Below are positions 42,104 to 50,876 of a stretch of 64,000 nucleotides of DNA, one piece after another. The notes beneath the pieces were generated by a model. That model saw nothing but the letters and a program-made list of their open reading frames with translations. It searched no databases and was not told where the DNA came from. This DNA comes from UBA2767 sp965228625 (lineage in GTDB: Bacteria; Pseudomonadota; Alphaproteobacteria; Rhizobiales; Methyloligellaceae). Position numbers and translations under genes: made by a program. Location of the stretch: NCBI GenBank assembly GCA_965228625.1, contig OZ245829.1, forward strand, positions 4,030,001 through 4,094,000. Reading direction: 5' to 3'. Each line of letters begins with the position of its first letter. Within the stretch, counting starts at the first letter, position 1.

Positions 42104-42120
42104 CTTAGATCTATTCTAAT
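42104..42120. promoter_or_regulatory. Irr-type box between iron transporter and heme oxygenase genes
   Basis: CTTAGAT-CTA-TTCTAAT matches the iron control element at 11 of 14 positions, in an AT-rich stretch. Being central in a divergent region, it could control both directions. Confidence 0.6.
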
Positions 42121-42213
42121 TCTAAGGTGCGGTTTCCGCGGATCGAATGGTCAGGAATATCAGGAAGTTGCGTTCCAGCCATCGCGAGCAACCCCGACCC
42201 TTTAGGAGGTCTG

Positions 42214-42390
42214 ATGCACGCCACGCCCGCTCTCCCGCGACAAACTGGCGCACCGGTCCTTATGGGACGTGCTCCGGCTCGCGCATTGGGACAAGTTTGC
42301 CCATCCCGAAAAGGTCCCGGGCGTGTATCCTTCCTATGCCGACAGATGGTGGTCGAAACCACAGTCCGTCAACTGAACAACCGTCCGTAA
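42214..42390 (+). CDS. small ORF with strong RBS, frame apparently switches
   Basis: AGGAGG at 42204-42209 sits four bases before an ATG that opens a 58-codon frame (MHATPALPRQTGAPVL). After about nine codons the next frame (+1) has the better coding character and reads DKLAHRSLWDVLRLAHWDK, then PGVYPSYADRWWSKPQ, to a TGA at 42374-42376. A product of about 54 residues joining both would look like a genuine aromatic-rich small protein. A sequencing error, pseudogene or programmed shift could explain it. Confidence 0.4.
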   Translation: MHATPALPRQTGAPVLMGRAPARALGQVCPSRKGPGRVSFLCRQMVVETTVRQLNNRP

Positions 42391-42473
42391 GGGTGCGCTT
42401 GAGATCCCGGTTCGCACCCGGCAGCGATCAACCCACGCCAGGCAATTCACAACACAGATAACGAGGTTTGCGC

Positions 42474-42776
42474 ATGTTTATCGCCATGAACCGCTTCCAG
42501 GTGACCAAGGGACGCGAGGAGGACTTCGAGGAGGTATGGAAGTCCCGCGACTCGCGTCTCGATCAGGTCGAGGGGTTCGTCGAGTTCCGTCTTCTTCGCG
42601 GGCCGGAAGCGGATGACCACACGCTCTATTCGTCGCACACGATCTGGGCTTCGCGACAGGCGTTCGAGGACTGGACCCGGTCGGAGCATTTCCGCGCTGC
42701 GCATCGCGACGCCGGCAACACCAAGGGCCTCTACCAGGGCCATCCCAACTTCGAAGGCTTCGACGTCGTGCTGTGA
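42474..42776 (+). CDS. IsdG/HmuQ-type heme-degrading monooxygenase
   Basis: A 100-residue ABM-fold protein that opens heme and releases iron. The pattern is that of rhizobial HmuQ: MFIAMNRFQVTKGRE with the catalytic-type asparagine N6, a conserved EFRLLRGPEADDHTLYSSHT core, and WTRSEHFRAAHRDAG carrying the tryptophan and histidine of the IsdG triad. ACGAGG precedes the ATG at 42474. The GNAT gene follows 19 bp later, as in other alphaproteobacterial heme loci. The Irr-type box at 42104 is the likely control point. Confidence 0.88.
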   Translation: MFIAMNRFQVTKGREEDFEEVWKSRDSRLDQVEGFVEFRLLRGPEADDHTLYSSHTIWASRQAFEDWTRSEHFRAAHRDAGNTKGLYQGHPNFEGFDVVL

Positions 42777-42795
42777 TACCGGGACGCTTAACACG

Positions 42796-43638
42796 ATGCC
42801 GCAGTTGATCGCCCGGATGGAACCCGGTCATCTCGCTGACGCGCATGCGCTGTCGGCGTCCGTGGGCTGGCCGTATCGGATCGAGGACTGGGCGATGGCG
42901 CTTGATCTCGGTCACGGCCTTGTTGCGCTCGACGGGAGCAGTGTCTTCGGTTCGATCATGTGGTGGCCGTTTGGCGAAAGCCACGCGACGCTTGGCTCGA
43001 TTATCGTTTCTCCCGGCCGGCAGGGACAGGGACACGGACGGCGATTGATGGAGGCCGCGCTTGCCGAGACGGGGGCAAGGGTGGTCTTTCTGAATGCCAC
43101 CAGGGAAGGTCTGCCGCTTTACACCAAAATGGGCTTTCGGGAAGTGGGCATGGTTTGCCAGCATCAGGGTGTTCCGCACCACAACGGCCGCGATGTGACG
43201 TTTTACGGAGGGCGCATTCGCGCGTTGAGCCATGACGACATCGCGGACGCGGTTGCTCTGGATGCCCGGGCAACCGGCTGGCAGCGCGAGATGCTTCTTC
43301 GCCGGATCATCGCAGACGGCGAAGGCCTGATTTCGGAAACAGACGGCCGGATGGATGGTTATGCCCTGTGCCGGCGTTTCGGGCGTGGCCATGTGATCGG
43401 GCCGGTCGTTGCCGATGACGAGCAAGTCGCTCGCGCGCTCATCAGCGACTGGATAGACCGGCATTCGGATGGCTTCGTGCGGGTGGATACACCTTCGTCG
43501 AACGGATTGTCCGAGTGGCTTGCCTCTCGAGGTCTCCCGAAGGTCGACAGTGTCGTGACCATGGCGCGCGCAGTCGGACCGAACGATCCACCAAAACCGC
43601 CCCGCATATTCGCCCTGGCGAGCCAGGCATTCGGGTAA
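42796..43638 (+). CDS. GNAT family N-acetyltransferase, heme locus
   Basis: A 280-residue acetyltransferase. The N-terminal GNAT domain shows the acetyl-CoA loop in SIIVSPGRQGQGHGRRLME and ends near PLYTKMGFREVGMV. The C-terminal half (from about residue 145, ADAVALDARATGWQREML) forms a second GNAT-like unit. It starts 19 bp after the heme monooxygenase and is probably cotranscribed. The acetyl acceptor is unknown; the pairing with HmuQ suggests a heme- or iron-related substrate. Confidence 0.82.
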   Translation: MPQLIARMEPGHLADAHALSASVGWPYRIEDWAMALDLGHGLVALDGSSVFGSIMWWPFGESHATLGSIIVSPGRQGQGHGRRLMEAALAETGARVVFLNATREGLPLYTKMGFREVGMVCQHQGVPHHNGRDVTFYGGRIRALSHDDIADAVALDARATGWQREMLLRRIIADGEGLISETDGRMDGYALCRRFGRGHVIGPVVADDEQVARALISDWIDRHSDGFVRVDTPSSNGLSEWLASRGLPKVDSVVTMARAVGPNDPPKPPRIFALASQAFG

Positions 43639-43762
43639 CCCGCGACGGCGGGCAAACTGCACGCGCCGCCTCTCCATTCGTCGTGCCGATGCGTAGCCGG
43701 GCGCTGTTGCGCGCGACCTCACGCCAACCGAGACGCCGTTTCGCCTCGCGCGCCTCGGGTTG

Positions 43763-46012
43763 TCAGAACTTGACCGCGGCCGTCACGGCGACGCTACGCC
43801 CGACGCCCGGCAGCGCATCGGTCAGCGGCCGGTACTCCTCGTCGGTGAGGTTGTTGAGTTCGACAACAAGGCGATACTTGTCGTTCGGGCCGTAGGTGCC
43901 GCCAAAGGCGAGGTTCAGCGTTGCCCAACCATCGACCTCGTCCGTCTCCGGGCCGTCATCATCAGGCAGCGTTTCCTTCACGTCCGTCGAAGCGCGGGCG
44001 AACAGGTCGGCCCAGGCGTTGATGCCGCGGATTTGCCGCTCGACGCGCAGCCCGAAGCGGCCCGACAGTCGCGGGACGTTCGTGTTGTACGTCGAGAAGT
44101 CCGTGAAATCGAGACGCCGGCGCGTATATGCCCCGGTGACGTAAGGCGTGACGCGCGTGCCTGGAATTGTGTATTGCGTGACCATTTCGACGCCCCAGGT
44201 GGTCGCCTCGTCCACGTTCACGTAAACCCTGTTCGGAACGCCGAGAGCAGCAATCTCAGGACAGGTCACGCCTGTCGGCGAGCAGGCAATGTCGGTGATA
44301 TAGTCCTTCGACTTCGTATAGAAACCGGCCACGTCAACGGCGAGGTGCTCTCCGTCATAGCGTAGACCCAGCTCGTAGTTGTTGGCCGTCTCCAGTTTCA
44401 GGTCGGGGTTGCCGTAAACCGTCTCTCCGCCGGCGCTTGTCCGCCCGAAGCTCTGCAGAAGCGTGGGATTGATGTAGCCGGAGGAATAGAGCGCGCGCAG
44501 CGTGGTGTTCTCGATGCCCGTATAGACCAGGGCGACGCTGGTTGACGTCTCGAGTTGTGTTTCCGAGCCCGGAGCCAATGCCGCCTGGGTGCTTCGCGAC
44601 TCTTCAAGCTTGGTCTCGATGTGATTGTAACGCACGCCTGTGATCAGGTTCAGATCGGGGATCAGTTCCCAGTCATCCTGCGCGAATACGGAGAAGGTAT
44701 TGATCCGCGCCTCCTGGAAGCTGGCATTCTCGATCGGAAACAGGCCCGGTGGCGCGAAAGCGGGCGGCGGCGTGATATTGACGGTCGACGTCTTGTCCGT
44801 CTCCAGGACGTCGGCGAGGTACTGGACACCGACGATTGTGTAGTGGTTCCTGAACGCTTCCAGGTCGATCTGTCCGGTGGCTCCATAGTTGGTGATGGTG
44901 TCGTCGGACGTGGACCGCACGTCGGTAAACGAGGCGGGAATGACGGTGCCAAAAGGCGGCGGGAACGGGATGAAAGACGCCGGGGTAAACTGCTCGACGT
45001 TGTTCTCGAAGAGCCTGTCGATCGTCTGGTAATAGGCATCGAAATGCACCTTGGCGACGGGACCACCAAGGTCTTTGGCATCATAGTAGACACCGACCTT
45101 TTTGAGATCGCGTTGCGGAAGGTCGATTGAAAAGTCCGTGACTCCCTCAATATCGGGGATGCGTCCGTCGATCGATTCCGGGTCCTTCCAGGTCTCTGTA
45201 TCGAGCCGGTACTGCTGGGCCTTGACCGCAAAATAGTGGTTGCGCTCGGCACCGAAGGTGTAGCCGAAGTGGGCCGAGATGTCGTCGGTGTCCCACGCGG
45301 TGGTCTCAAGGCGGCCCGTGTTGGTGAACTCGCCGTTCGGCGTTTTCTGGTCGTCATGCTCGGCGATTCCGCCGGTGATGCGATAGTCGAAATTCCCGAG
45401 CGTTCCGCCGGCGCTCGCCCAGCCTTGCCACCCTGACGTTCCGGAATAATAGGTGCCGCCAAGCTCGACCTCGACGGCTTTGCCGGGGACGCCTTTCTTG
45501 GTGATGATGTCAACGACGCCGCCGATGGCCTTGGCGCCGTAGAGCACCGATGCCGGACCGCGCAGGACGTCGATGCGCTCGATGGCCGCCGGGTTGATGA
45601 GGATCGGTGTCCCGTAGGTGGAGTGGTCTGTGATTTCCTGTCCGTCGAGCAGGACGGTGACGCGACGCGAGGACTCACCGCGAATGCGCAGCCGTTTCAT
45701 TCCCGGGACCGAGCTGTCGACCAGTTCAACGCCGGGAACATCGCGGATCGCCTCACCGACACTGAGCGGCGCCTGCCGCTCGAGCTGTTGCTGGTCGACG
45801 ACGCTGACCGAACGCGGATTGTCCTGGACCGTGCCCTCCGTCCGCGTCCCGATAACCGTGAGTTCATCGAGTTCGATAAGCTGCGCGTGCGCCTCGTCAT
45901 GCAGTCCGATGAGCGCGAAGGACGCGGCGCAAATAGCAATGGCGGATGCGCCCAGGGCTCTGCAATTGCGCTCCGTCCGCGGACGACGCGCGTGGTTCGG
46001 TCCCGTGTACAT
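43763..46012 (-). CDS. TonB-dependent heme/hemoglobin-type receptor
   Basis: A 749-residue outer-membrane receptor. The signal peptide is ALGASAIAICAASFALIG and the TonB box is in LDELTVIGTR. The plug carries VPGVELVDSSVPGMKRLRIRG and VLLDGQEITDHS, and the barrel contains GNPDLKLETANNYELGLRY, close to the NPNL motif of heme receptors. The barrel ends VAVTAAVKF with terminal phenylalanine. ATG 46012 is used because GGGGGA precedes it; the longer open frame overlaps the upstream gene. It is cotranscribed with the 141-residue secreted protein. Confidence 0.88.
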   Translation of the reverse strand: MYTGPNHARRPRTERNCRALGASAIAICAASFALIGLHDEAHAQLIELDELTVIGTRTEGTVQDNPRSVSVVDQQQLERQAPLSVGEAIRDVPGVELVDSSVPGMKRLRIRGESSRRVTVLLDGQEITDHSTYGTPILINPAAIERIDVLRGPASVLYGAKAIGGVVDIITKKGVPGKAVEVELGGTYYSGTSGWQGWASAGGTLGNFDYRITGGIAEHDDQKTPNGEFTNTGRLETTAWDTDDISAHFGYTFGAERNHYFAVKAQQYRLDTETWKDPESIDGRIPDIEGVTDFSIDLPQRDLKKVGVYYDAKDLGGPVAKVHFDAYYQTIDRLFENNVEQFTPASFIPFPPPFGTVIPASFTDVRSTSDDTITNYGATGQIDLEAFRNHYTIVGVQYLADVLETDKTSTVNITPPPAFAPPGLFPIENASFQEARINTFSVFAQDDWELIPDLNLITGVRYNHIETKLEESRSTQAALAPGSETQLETSTSVALVYTGIENTTLRALYSSGYINPTLLQSFGRTSAGGETVYGNPDLKLETANNYELGLRYDGEHLAVDVAGFYTKSKDYITDIACSPTGVTCPEIAALGVPNRVYVNVDEATTWGVEMVTQYTIPGTRVTPYVTGAYTRRRLDFTDFSTYNTNVPRLSGRFGLRVERQIRGINAWADLFARASTDVKETLPDDDGPETDEVDGWATLNLAFGGTYGPNDKYRLVVELNNLTDEEYRPLTDALPGVGRSVAVTAAVKF

Positions 46013-46077
46013 CAGATAGTCCCCCGTATGTCCCCAATCACATTTGAATTCTTGTTGTGTTTCTTGCCGGGGTCGGC

Positions 46078-46503
46078 TTACCCCTTCGGCGCCGGCGCGT
46101 TGCTCAGCATCTTCTGTGTCGACGTCACGCAATGTTGTTCGCCGGTTTTCCCGGTTGCGTTCTGCGCCGATCCTTCCTTGCAGGACGCCACGTCCTTGAC
46201 GGGCGCCACGGTGACGCTGTCCCCGTTGAGCGTGACCCGATAGGTGTGGCGCGGTGCATCGGGATCCGTGCCATGCGTGAATTTCTCGAAGGTCGCCGTA
46301 CCCTGGAAGCAACCGAGCCTTAAAATCCCGACATTGCCTGACTCCAGGATCGCGCGAACGGACTCACCACGTTCCTTGCAGGTTGGCGCATCGAGACCGT
46401 TCACGAATGCGGCCGAAACGCCACCCGCTGACGTTGCCGTCAAGACCACGAGAATGAGTGCTGCTGTCATCGCTGACGCCCCCGTCGATCTACTGATAAA
46501 CAT
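46078..46503 (-). CDS. secreted four-cysteine protein upstream of heme receptor
   Basis: A 141-residue protein with a signal peptide (MTAALILVVLTATSAGGVSA) and four cysteines at 42, 65, 108 and 125, so two disulfides are likely. The middle reads CFQGTATFEKFTHGTDPDAP, then HTYRVTLNGDSVTVAPV, suggesting a small beta-rich fold with a histidine pair available. It sits 65 bp upstream of the heme receptor on the same strand. Family unknown; a periplasmic heme-handling or receptor-assisting protein is a reasonable hypothesis. Confidence 0.6.
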   Translation of the reverse strand: MFISRSTGASAMTAALILVVLTATSAGGVSAAFVNGLDAPTCKERGESVRAILESGNVGILRLGCFQGTATFEKFTHGTDPDAPRHTYRVTLNGDSVTVAPVKDVASCKEGSAQNATGKTGEQHCVTSTQKMLSNAPAPKG

Positions 46504-46926
46504 GACGTTCAGAGTCGACTTTTCTTGTTGTGTTTTTATCGATTGGTGTCGCGAAGGGATTCGCCTCATTCCGGGAGCGTTTCGGACCCAAACGGGAGTT
46601 TTTTTGAAACGCATTCCGGGCGCGAACGGCCGGGATCACGCGAAAGTTGAGAGGCGCGGCGGTTGCTCCGAGGGCGGTTCTCCTCGACTTATGCCGGGAG
46701 GGTAGACCGAGCCACCAATTGCGAACATGACCCCGCATCTTCGGCGAGCCCGCCAGGGGCCAACGCCGGACTTTCGGCGTTTTCCCGTATTACCAACAAT
46801 GTGACGCATCGCGATCTCAGTGGAGGAGCCGTCCGCTATGTCATAAGCGGGAGGTGCGCTCTTCATCGCAGAGACGCTCATCTGCGTTGCGGTTGATAGG
46901 GTCTGTTCGCGGAAAGTACGCGGTAC
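46504..46926. other. divergent region before the sulfotransferase gene
   Basis: A 423-bp gap containing promoters for the heme-receptor operon (minus) and the TPR-sulfotransferase (plus). I found no full Irr-type box, no palindrome of note and no plausible small gene. Confidence 0.4.
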
Positions 46927-48540
46927 ATGAACAGGGCTGAAAGACGCCGGCGGCAGAAATTGGCCAAGAACGAGGCCAAGAAGGCGCGGTCGCGCCATAC
47001 GGCACATGCCCGCTCTGGACACCGGAATTCACCGCACCGACAAACGCTGGATCTGGCCAGGCAACACTACGCTGCGGGTCGCCTGGCTCAGGCAGAGAGC
47101 CGCTGCCAACAGATCCTGCAGACCGACCCCAATCAGCCTGACGCGTTGCACCTGCTTGGCGAAATCGCTCACCACGCGGGTAACAATTCCCGTGCCGTGG
47201 AACTGATCTCCAGGGCCGTCGCCATCAACCCCCATGACACCGACGCACACAACACCCTGGGCGTTGCATTACGGGTCCTGGGTCGCGTGGAGGAGGCTGA
47301 GACCAGCTACCGGAGGGCGCTCGCCATCAAGCCCGATTCCGTCCTGGCGCACTGCAATCTGGTTGAAGTGCTGGAGAAGAGCAATCGGACCGAAGCCTTG
47401 CGCGAGGCGCTGACCAAAGCCAGACGGAACTGCCGGGGCCACCCACGCCTTGCTCTCGGAGAGGCGCAACTTCTCAAACGGGACGGCGACTACGCCGCGG
47501 CGCGGGCCGTTCTGGAAGAGGTGAGTGAACCTCCCGATGAAGACAACACACGCTTTCTTGTCGAACGGGCGTATCTGCTCGGTGAGCTGTGCGACAGGCT
47601 GGACGACGTGGAAGCGGCATTCGACTACTTCAGAGAAGGCAATCTCCGCTCCAGGGATACGCCCGAGGCGAGAAGATCCGACGCAGGGCGTTACCTGGAC
47701 CAGATCGACGTCCTGGCCAAACGCTTTACGGCCGGCTGGATTGCGGACTGGCAAGCGGCTGAAAGCAGTGACGGGCGGCCTGATCCGGTTTTCCTGGTGG
47801 GATTTCCGCGCTCCGGCACCACCTTGCTGGACACCATATTGCGCAGTCACGGCACCATCACCGTCGTCGAGGAAAAGCCGACTGTGATCGGCATGGCGAA
47901 TGTTCTCGGGTTTCCCATAGGCTATCCGTATGGCCTGGCGGACCTCGATCCGCCCCAATTGTCGGAACTGCGCAAAACCTATTTCGCCGAACTGGACAAA
48001 CACCTGGAGCCGCAAGACCGGTCCGTCATCGCCATCGACAAGATGCCCCTGTACATCGTCCATGCGGGCCTCATTCAGCGGGTCTTCCCGCAGGCGCGCT
48101 TTCTCTTCGTACAGCGGCATCCGTGTGACTGCGTGCTGAGCTGCTTCATGCGGAACTTCGGGCACAATGACGCCATGGCCAATCTCCTGGATCTGGAGGA
48201 TGCCGCCCGTCTTTACGACAAGGTCATGAGCCTCTGGCGGCAATATCGGGCGGTCCTGCCGCTGGCGGTCCATACGGTGCGCTATGAGAGACTGGTGGAG
48301 GCGTTCGAGGAAACGCTCGCCCCGGCGTTGGATTTCCTGGGAGTAGGCTGGGACGATGGCGTGCAGGACTACGCGGAGACCGCTCGTCGCCGGGGCAAGG
48401 TCAATACGCCCAGCTATGATCAGGTGACGCAGCCTCTCTACACACGGGCCCGAGGCCGGTGGGAACGTTATCGCGAGCAAATGCGACCGGTCCTGCCGCT
48501 GCTGCTGCCCTGGGCAAAGCGCTGCGGCTACGGCGCGTAG
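46927..48540 (+). CDS. TPR-sulfotransferase fusion protein
   Basis: A 537-residue cytoplasmic protein. A very basic N-terminus (NRAERRRRQKLAKNEAKKAR) leads to about four TPRs (residues 40-200: YAAGRLAQAESRCQQIL, NNSRAVELISRAVAINPHD, RVEEAETSYRRALAIKPDS), then a sulfotransferase domain with the 5'-phosphosulfate loop VGFPRSGTTLLDTIL near residue 292 and the later FVQRHPCDCVLSCF segment for the 3'-phosphate of PAPS. Such fusions are thought to sulfate polysaccharide or protein acceptors, with the TPRs recruiting the target. The acceptor is unknown. Confidence 0.85.
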   Translation: MNRAERRRRQKLAKNEAKKARSRHTAHARSGHRNSPHRQTLDLARQHYAAGRLAQAESRCQQILQTDPNQPDALHLLGEIAHHAGNNSRAVELISRAVAINPHDTDAHNTLGVALRVLGRVEEAETSYRRALAIKPDSVLAHCNLVEVLEKSNRTEALREALTKARRNCRGHPRLALGEAQLLKRDGDYAAARAVLEEVSEPPDEDNTRFLVERAYLLGELCDRLDDVEAAFDYFREGNLRSRDTPEARRSDAGRYLDQIDVLAKRFTAGWIADWQAAESSDGRPDPVFLVGFPRSGTTLLDTILRSHGTITVVEEKPTVIGMANVLGFPIGYPYGLADLDPPQLSELRKTYFAELDKHLEPQDRSVIAIDKMPLYIVHAGLIQRVFPQARFLFVQRHPCDCVLSCFMRNFGHNDAMANLLDLEDAARLYDKVMSLWRQYRAVLPLAVHTVRYERLVEAFEETLAPALDFLGVGWDDGVQDYAETARRRGKVNTPSYDQVTQPLYTRARGRWERYREQMRPVLPLLLPWAKRCGYGA

Positions 48541-48773
48541 GGTCCGCGTCTCCGATCGGGCGTCATGGTCAAGCCCCGAGCGATTCCGACGTTTCCGCCG
48601 AACCTGAGATTTCACACCTCGTCGTGCGACTGATGGGCCAGTCCTTCACCGTTAGACATGAAAGGATCCGCAGGGAACCCGGGTTTGCGAACGCGCTTCT
48701 CGCCTGACGAGGCGATGCGCAAGCTCGGCCAGCCGGGTCCGCAACCAGCCGCCTGAATGAAAGGGAGATGATC

Positions 48774-49172
48774 ATGGCACTCTGGCGATCCGCCCTCGCA
48801 GCACTAACGCTCGTCATTGTCGCGATGCCGATCGATATGGCGCTGGCCGACAAGGCAAAAGCAATCGTCGGCGTTTATTGGAATCCGGACAAAACACGAA
48901 AGGTCGAAATCACCCAGACGGGTTCGACCTTCACAGGCCGCGTTGTCTGGGAGACGGCGCCGACGAACGGTCAAAGCTCCGTAGGCCGGACAATCATGCG
49001 GAACTTTCGTTTTGACGGAAAAGACAAATGGGTCGATGGCGAGGTGAACAACCCGGTCAACGGCAGAACCATCAAGGGCAAGCTCTGGCTGGAGAACGGC
49101 GATCTCGTGATGCGCGGGTTCTTCGGCATGTCGTTTCTCGGCAGGACCGTCCGGCTTGAGCGGGTTCGCTAG
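48774..49172 (+). CDS. DUF2147 exported protein
   Basis: A 132-residue protein with a signal peptide (LAALTLVIVAMPIDMALA) and a DUF2147 body: IVGVYWNPDKTRKVEI, then GKDKWVDGEVNNPVNGRTI and LVMRGFFGMSFLGRTVRLERV. DUF2147 proteins are small beta-barrels in the periplasm, common in alpha- and betaproteobacteria, with no firm function. AAAGGGAG sits 6 bp before the chosen ATG; an ATG two codons earlier is too close to it. Confidence 0.82.
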   Translation: MALWRSALAALTLVIVAMPIDMALADKAKAIVGVYWNPDKTRKVEITQTGSTFTGRVVWETAPTNGQSSVGRTIMRNFRFDGKDKWVDGEVNNPVNGRTIKGKLWLENGDLVMRGFFGMSFLGRTVRLERVR

Positions 49173-49266
49173 CCGCACCCACAGTGAATCTCGGATGCGG
49201 GGAGGTGCGGCCATGCTGGCCGGTCCGGGCTGAGTGGAAGGCCGTCAGGGCGTTGAACCGAAGCGG

Positions 49267-49566
49267 TTATGCCGTCCCTTGCGGCGGGCCACCCATGGTG
49301 GTGTCCTCGAGGATTTGCTGCTCGATTTCATCGAGCAGTTCGGAGAGCGTTCGCTCCAGCTCGTCGCGCGGAACGCCTTCCTCAAGAAGCGCGCCAAGCA
49401 GTCCCGCGGCACCGTGAAGGGCAAGCGAAAGACGCGGCAGGCCGTTTCTCTGCTCCCACGCCGCCGCCGCCGGCAGGAGGACCGCGTCGACGAGGTCCTG
49501 GGTCCGGCACACCGGGCAATCCTCCCCCATGTCATGCTCGGTCAAGGCTTCGAGATCGGTTGTCAT
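49267..49566 (-). CDS. hypothetical protein with CPVC motif
   Basis: A 99-residue acidic, helical protein with a CPVC motif near the N-terminus (EDCPVCRTQDLVDAVL) and a Glu-rich C-terminal helix (RDELERTLSELLDEIEQQ). AAAGGGA precedes the ATG at 49566. No signal peptide. The paired cysteines could bind metal with partners or be redox-active. I do not recognise the family. Confidence 0.6.
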   Translation of the reverse strand: MTTDLEALTEHDMGEDCPVCRTQDLVDAVLLPAAAAWEQRNGLPRLSLALHGAAGLLGALLEEGVPRDELERTLSELLDEIEQQILEDTTMGGPPQGTA

Positions 49567-49757
49567 GGGGTGTCCCTTTCCATACGCAATTGCTGTCATC
49601 TTACCACCGGCCCGACCAACAGGTCATGCCGGAGCACTCCTGTTTGGCACCCGGAGCGGGTTCATAGGGAATTTTGTTTCTTCTGGAAATCGCTCATTTT
49701 GAGATCAGGTTCGATTTGCGGTGGAGAACGCGCCTTGAGCAGTTTGCCCGAGCCAAT

Positions 49758-50672
49758 TCATCGGCAAGCCTGTGACCAGGCGTCATCGGGTGTGGTTGCA
49801 CGGATGTGACGCATGAACGAACGAACCGTCGAACTTTGCGGTTTTCCGGCCGGCATCAGAAATGAGGTCTGGTATTCGAATCCCGGTTCAAAAGCCCGGA
49901 TCGCGATGTCATTGGCGAGGGTCAGTGCGACCGGAAACGGATTCAACAGGGTCACGCCGAGACCAAGCCGGACAAATTCAATCGCCGACACGACTGTCGA
50001 CGTCTCGATAATAATGTTGGCCTCAACGCCGGCCTTCAAGAGCAGTTGATTGATGGTCGTACGGCTCGCCTGACGCTTGGTCATGACAACCAGTGATTGA
50101 CCCTCCAGATGCTCGGGGCGAACCACTTTCTTGCTGCACAGCCAATGGTCGAGCGGCATCGCGCATATCATTTTCGATCTGCGAAACGGGACGACTTTCA
50201 CGCCGGGGTCGCGGGGTACGATATCGGAGACGACAATATCAAAGCGCCCCTCCAATATGCCTTTCTCGAGCACATCGGACGCGCAAATCTCGAAATCGAC
50301 GCTGACATTGCCTGACCGGTTGACGAAAAGGCCGATCCTGCTTTGCAGGAAACGGTGCGCGATCGTTGGCGGTGACGCAATACGTAGTGTTCGGCGCTTC
50401 CCGCTCGTTTGGACCGTGCCGTGAATTTGGTTGAGGGAGTCAAAGATAGGATTGAGCGTCTCGTTGAGGACGATCGCTTCCGCAGTCGGCTGCATGCGGC
50501 CATCTTCCCTGATGAAGAGCGTTCGGTTGAGACGGGCTTCGAGCTTGGCGATGGCCCGACTCACCGCTGACTGGGAAATGCCGAGCTGACGTCCGGCGGC
50601 CGTCGTGGTTCCCGTGACAATCATTGCACGGAGCGCTTCATACTCTCGCAAACTGTGCCAGTTGGCTCTCAT
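49758..50672 (-). CDS. LysR family regulator, divergent from dpp operon
   Basis: A 304-residue LysR regulator. The N-terminal helix-turn-helix is TAAGRQLGISQSAVSRAIAK; the remaining part is the substrate-binding-type effector domain (LRIASPPTIAHRFLQ, FVRLGLGVTLLNPFPVAL). It lies divergent from the dipeptide importer and M20 peptidase and is the likely regulator. A 20-bp palindrome at 50733-50752 sits between them. The ATG at 50672 begins the conserved region; the open frame continues upstream to 50783 with poor composition. Confidence 0.85.
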   Translation of the reverse strand: MRANWHSLREYEALRAMIVTGTTTAAGRQLGISQSAVSRAIAKLEARLNRTLFIREDGRMQPTAEAIVLNETLNPIFDSLNQIHGTVQTSGKRRTLRIASPPTIAHRFLQSRIGLFVNRSGNVSVDFEICASDVLEKGILEGRFDIVVSDIVPRDPGVKVVPFRRSKMICAMPLDHWLCSKKVVRPEHLEGQSLVVMTKRQASRTTINQLLLKAGVEANIIIETSTVVSAIEFVRLGLGVTLLNPFPVALTLANDIAIRAFEPGFEYQTSFLMPAGKPQSSTVRSFMRHIRATTPDDAWSQACR

Positions 50673-50732
50673 GAACAGCCGTTGCGGTGGAACGGATCCT
50701 ATCTGCGGCAATCCGAAGTATATCTGGCTCAA

Positions 50733-50752
50733 TGGTTCTAATTCTAGAACCA
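50733..50752. promoter_or_regulatory. palindromic LysR-type operator candidate
   Basis: TGGTTCTA-ATTC-TAGAACCA, perfect 8-bp arms around a 4-bp spacer, containing the T-N11-A form common in LysR sites. It lies 61 bp from the LysR start and 125 bp before dppA. Confidence 0.65.
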
Positions 50753-50876
50753 AAACGCATAGACAAATTCTTCCGTTGCACAAAAACTTCGTTTACGCTG
50801 CCTCCACTCATGCCCGCGCCAGTGCAGTGCGGGCAGACTCAGCACAATCTAAACTGCCAAGGGAGGAGTAAAGCGT

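Larger units (their letters stand above)
41972..42473. other. divergent control region of iron and heme genes
   Basis: About 500 bp between the divergent iron binding-protein gene and the heme monooxygenase. It carries an Irr-type box, an AT-rich promoter stretch (42050-42120), a small ORF with a strong ribosome binding site (42214) and a 7-bp GGGTGCG/CGCACCC hairpin at 42391-42419. Confidence 0.5.
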
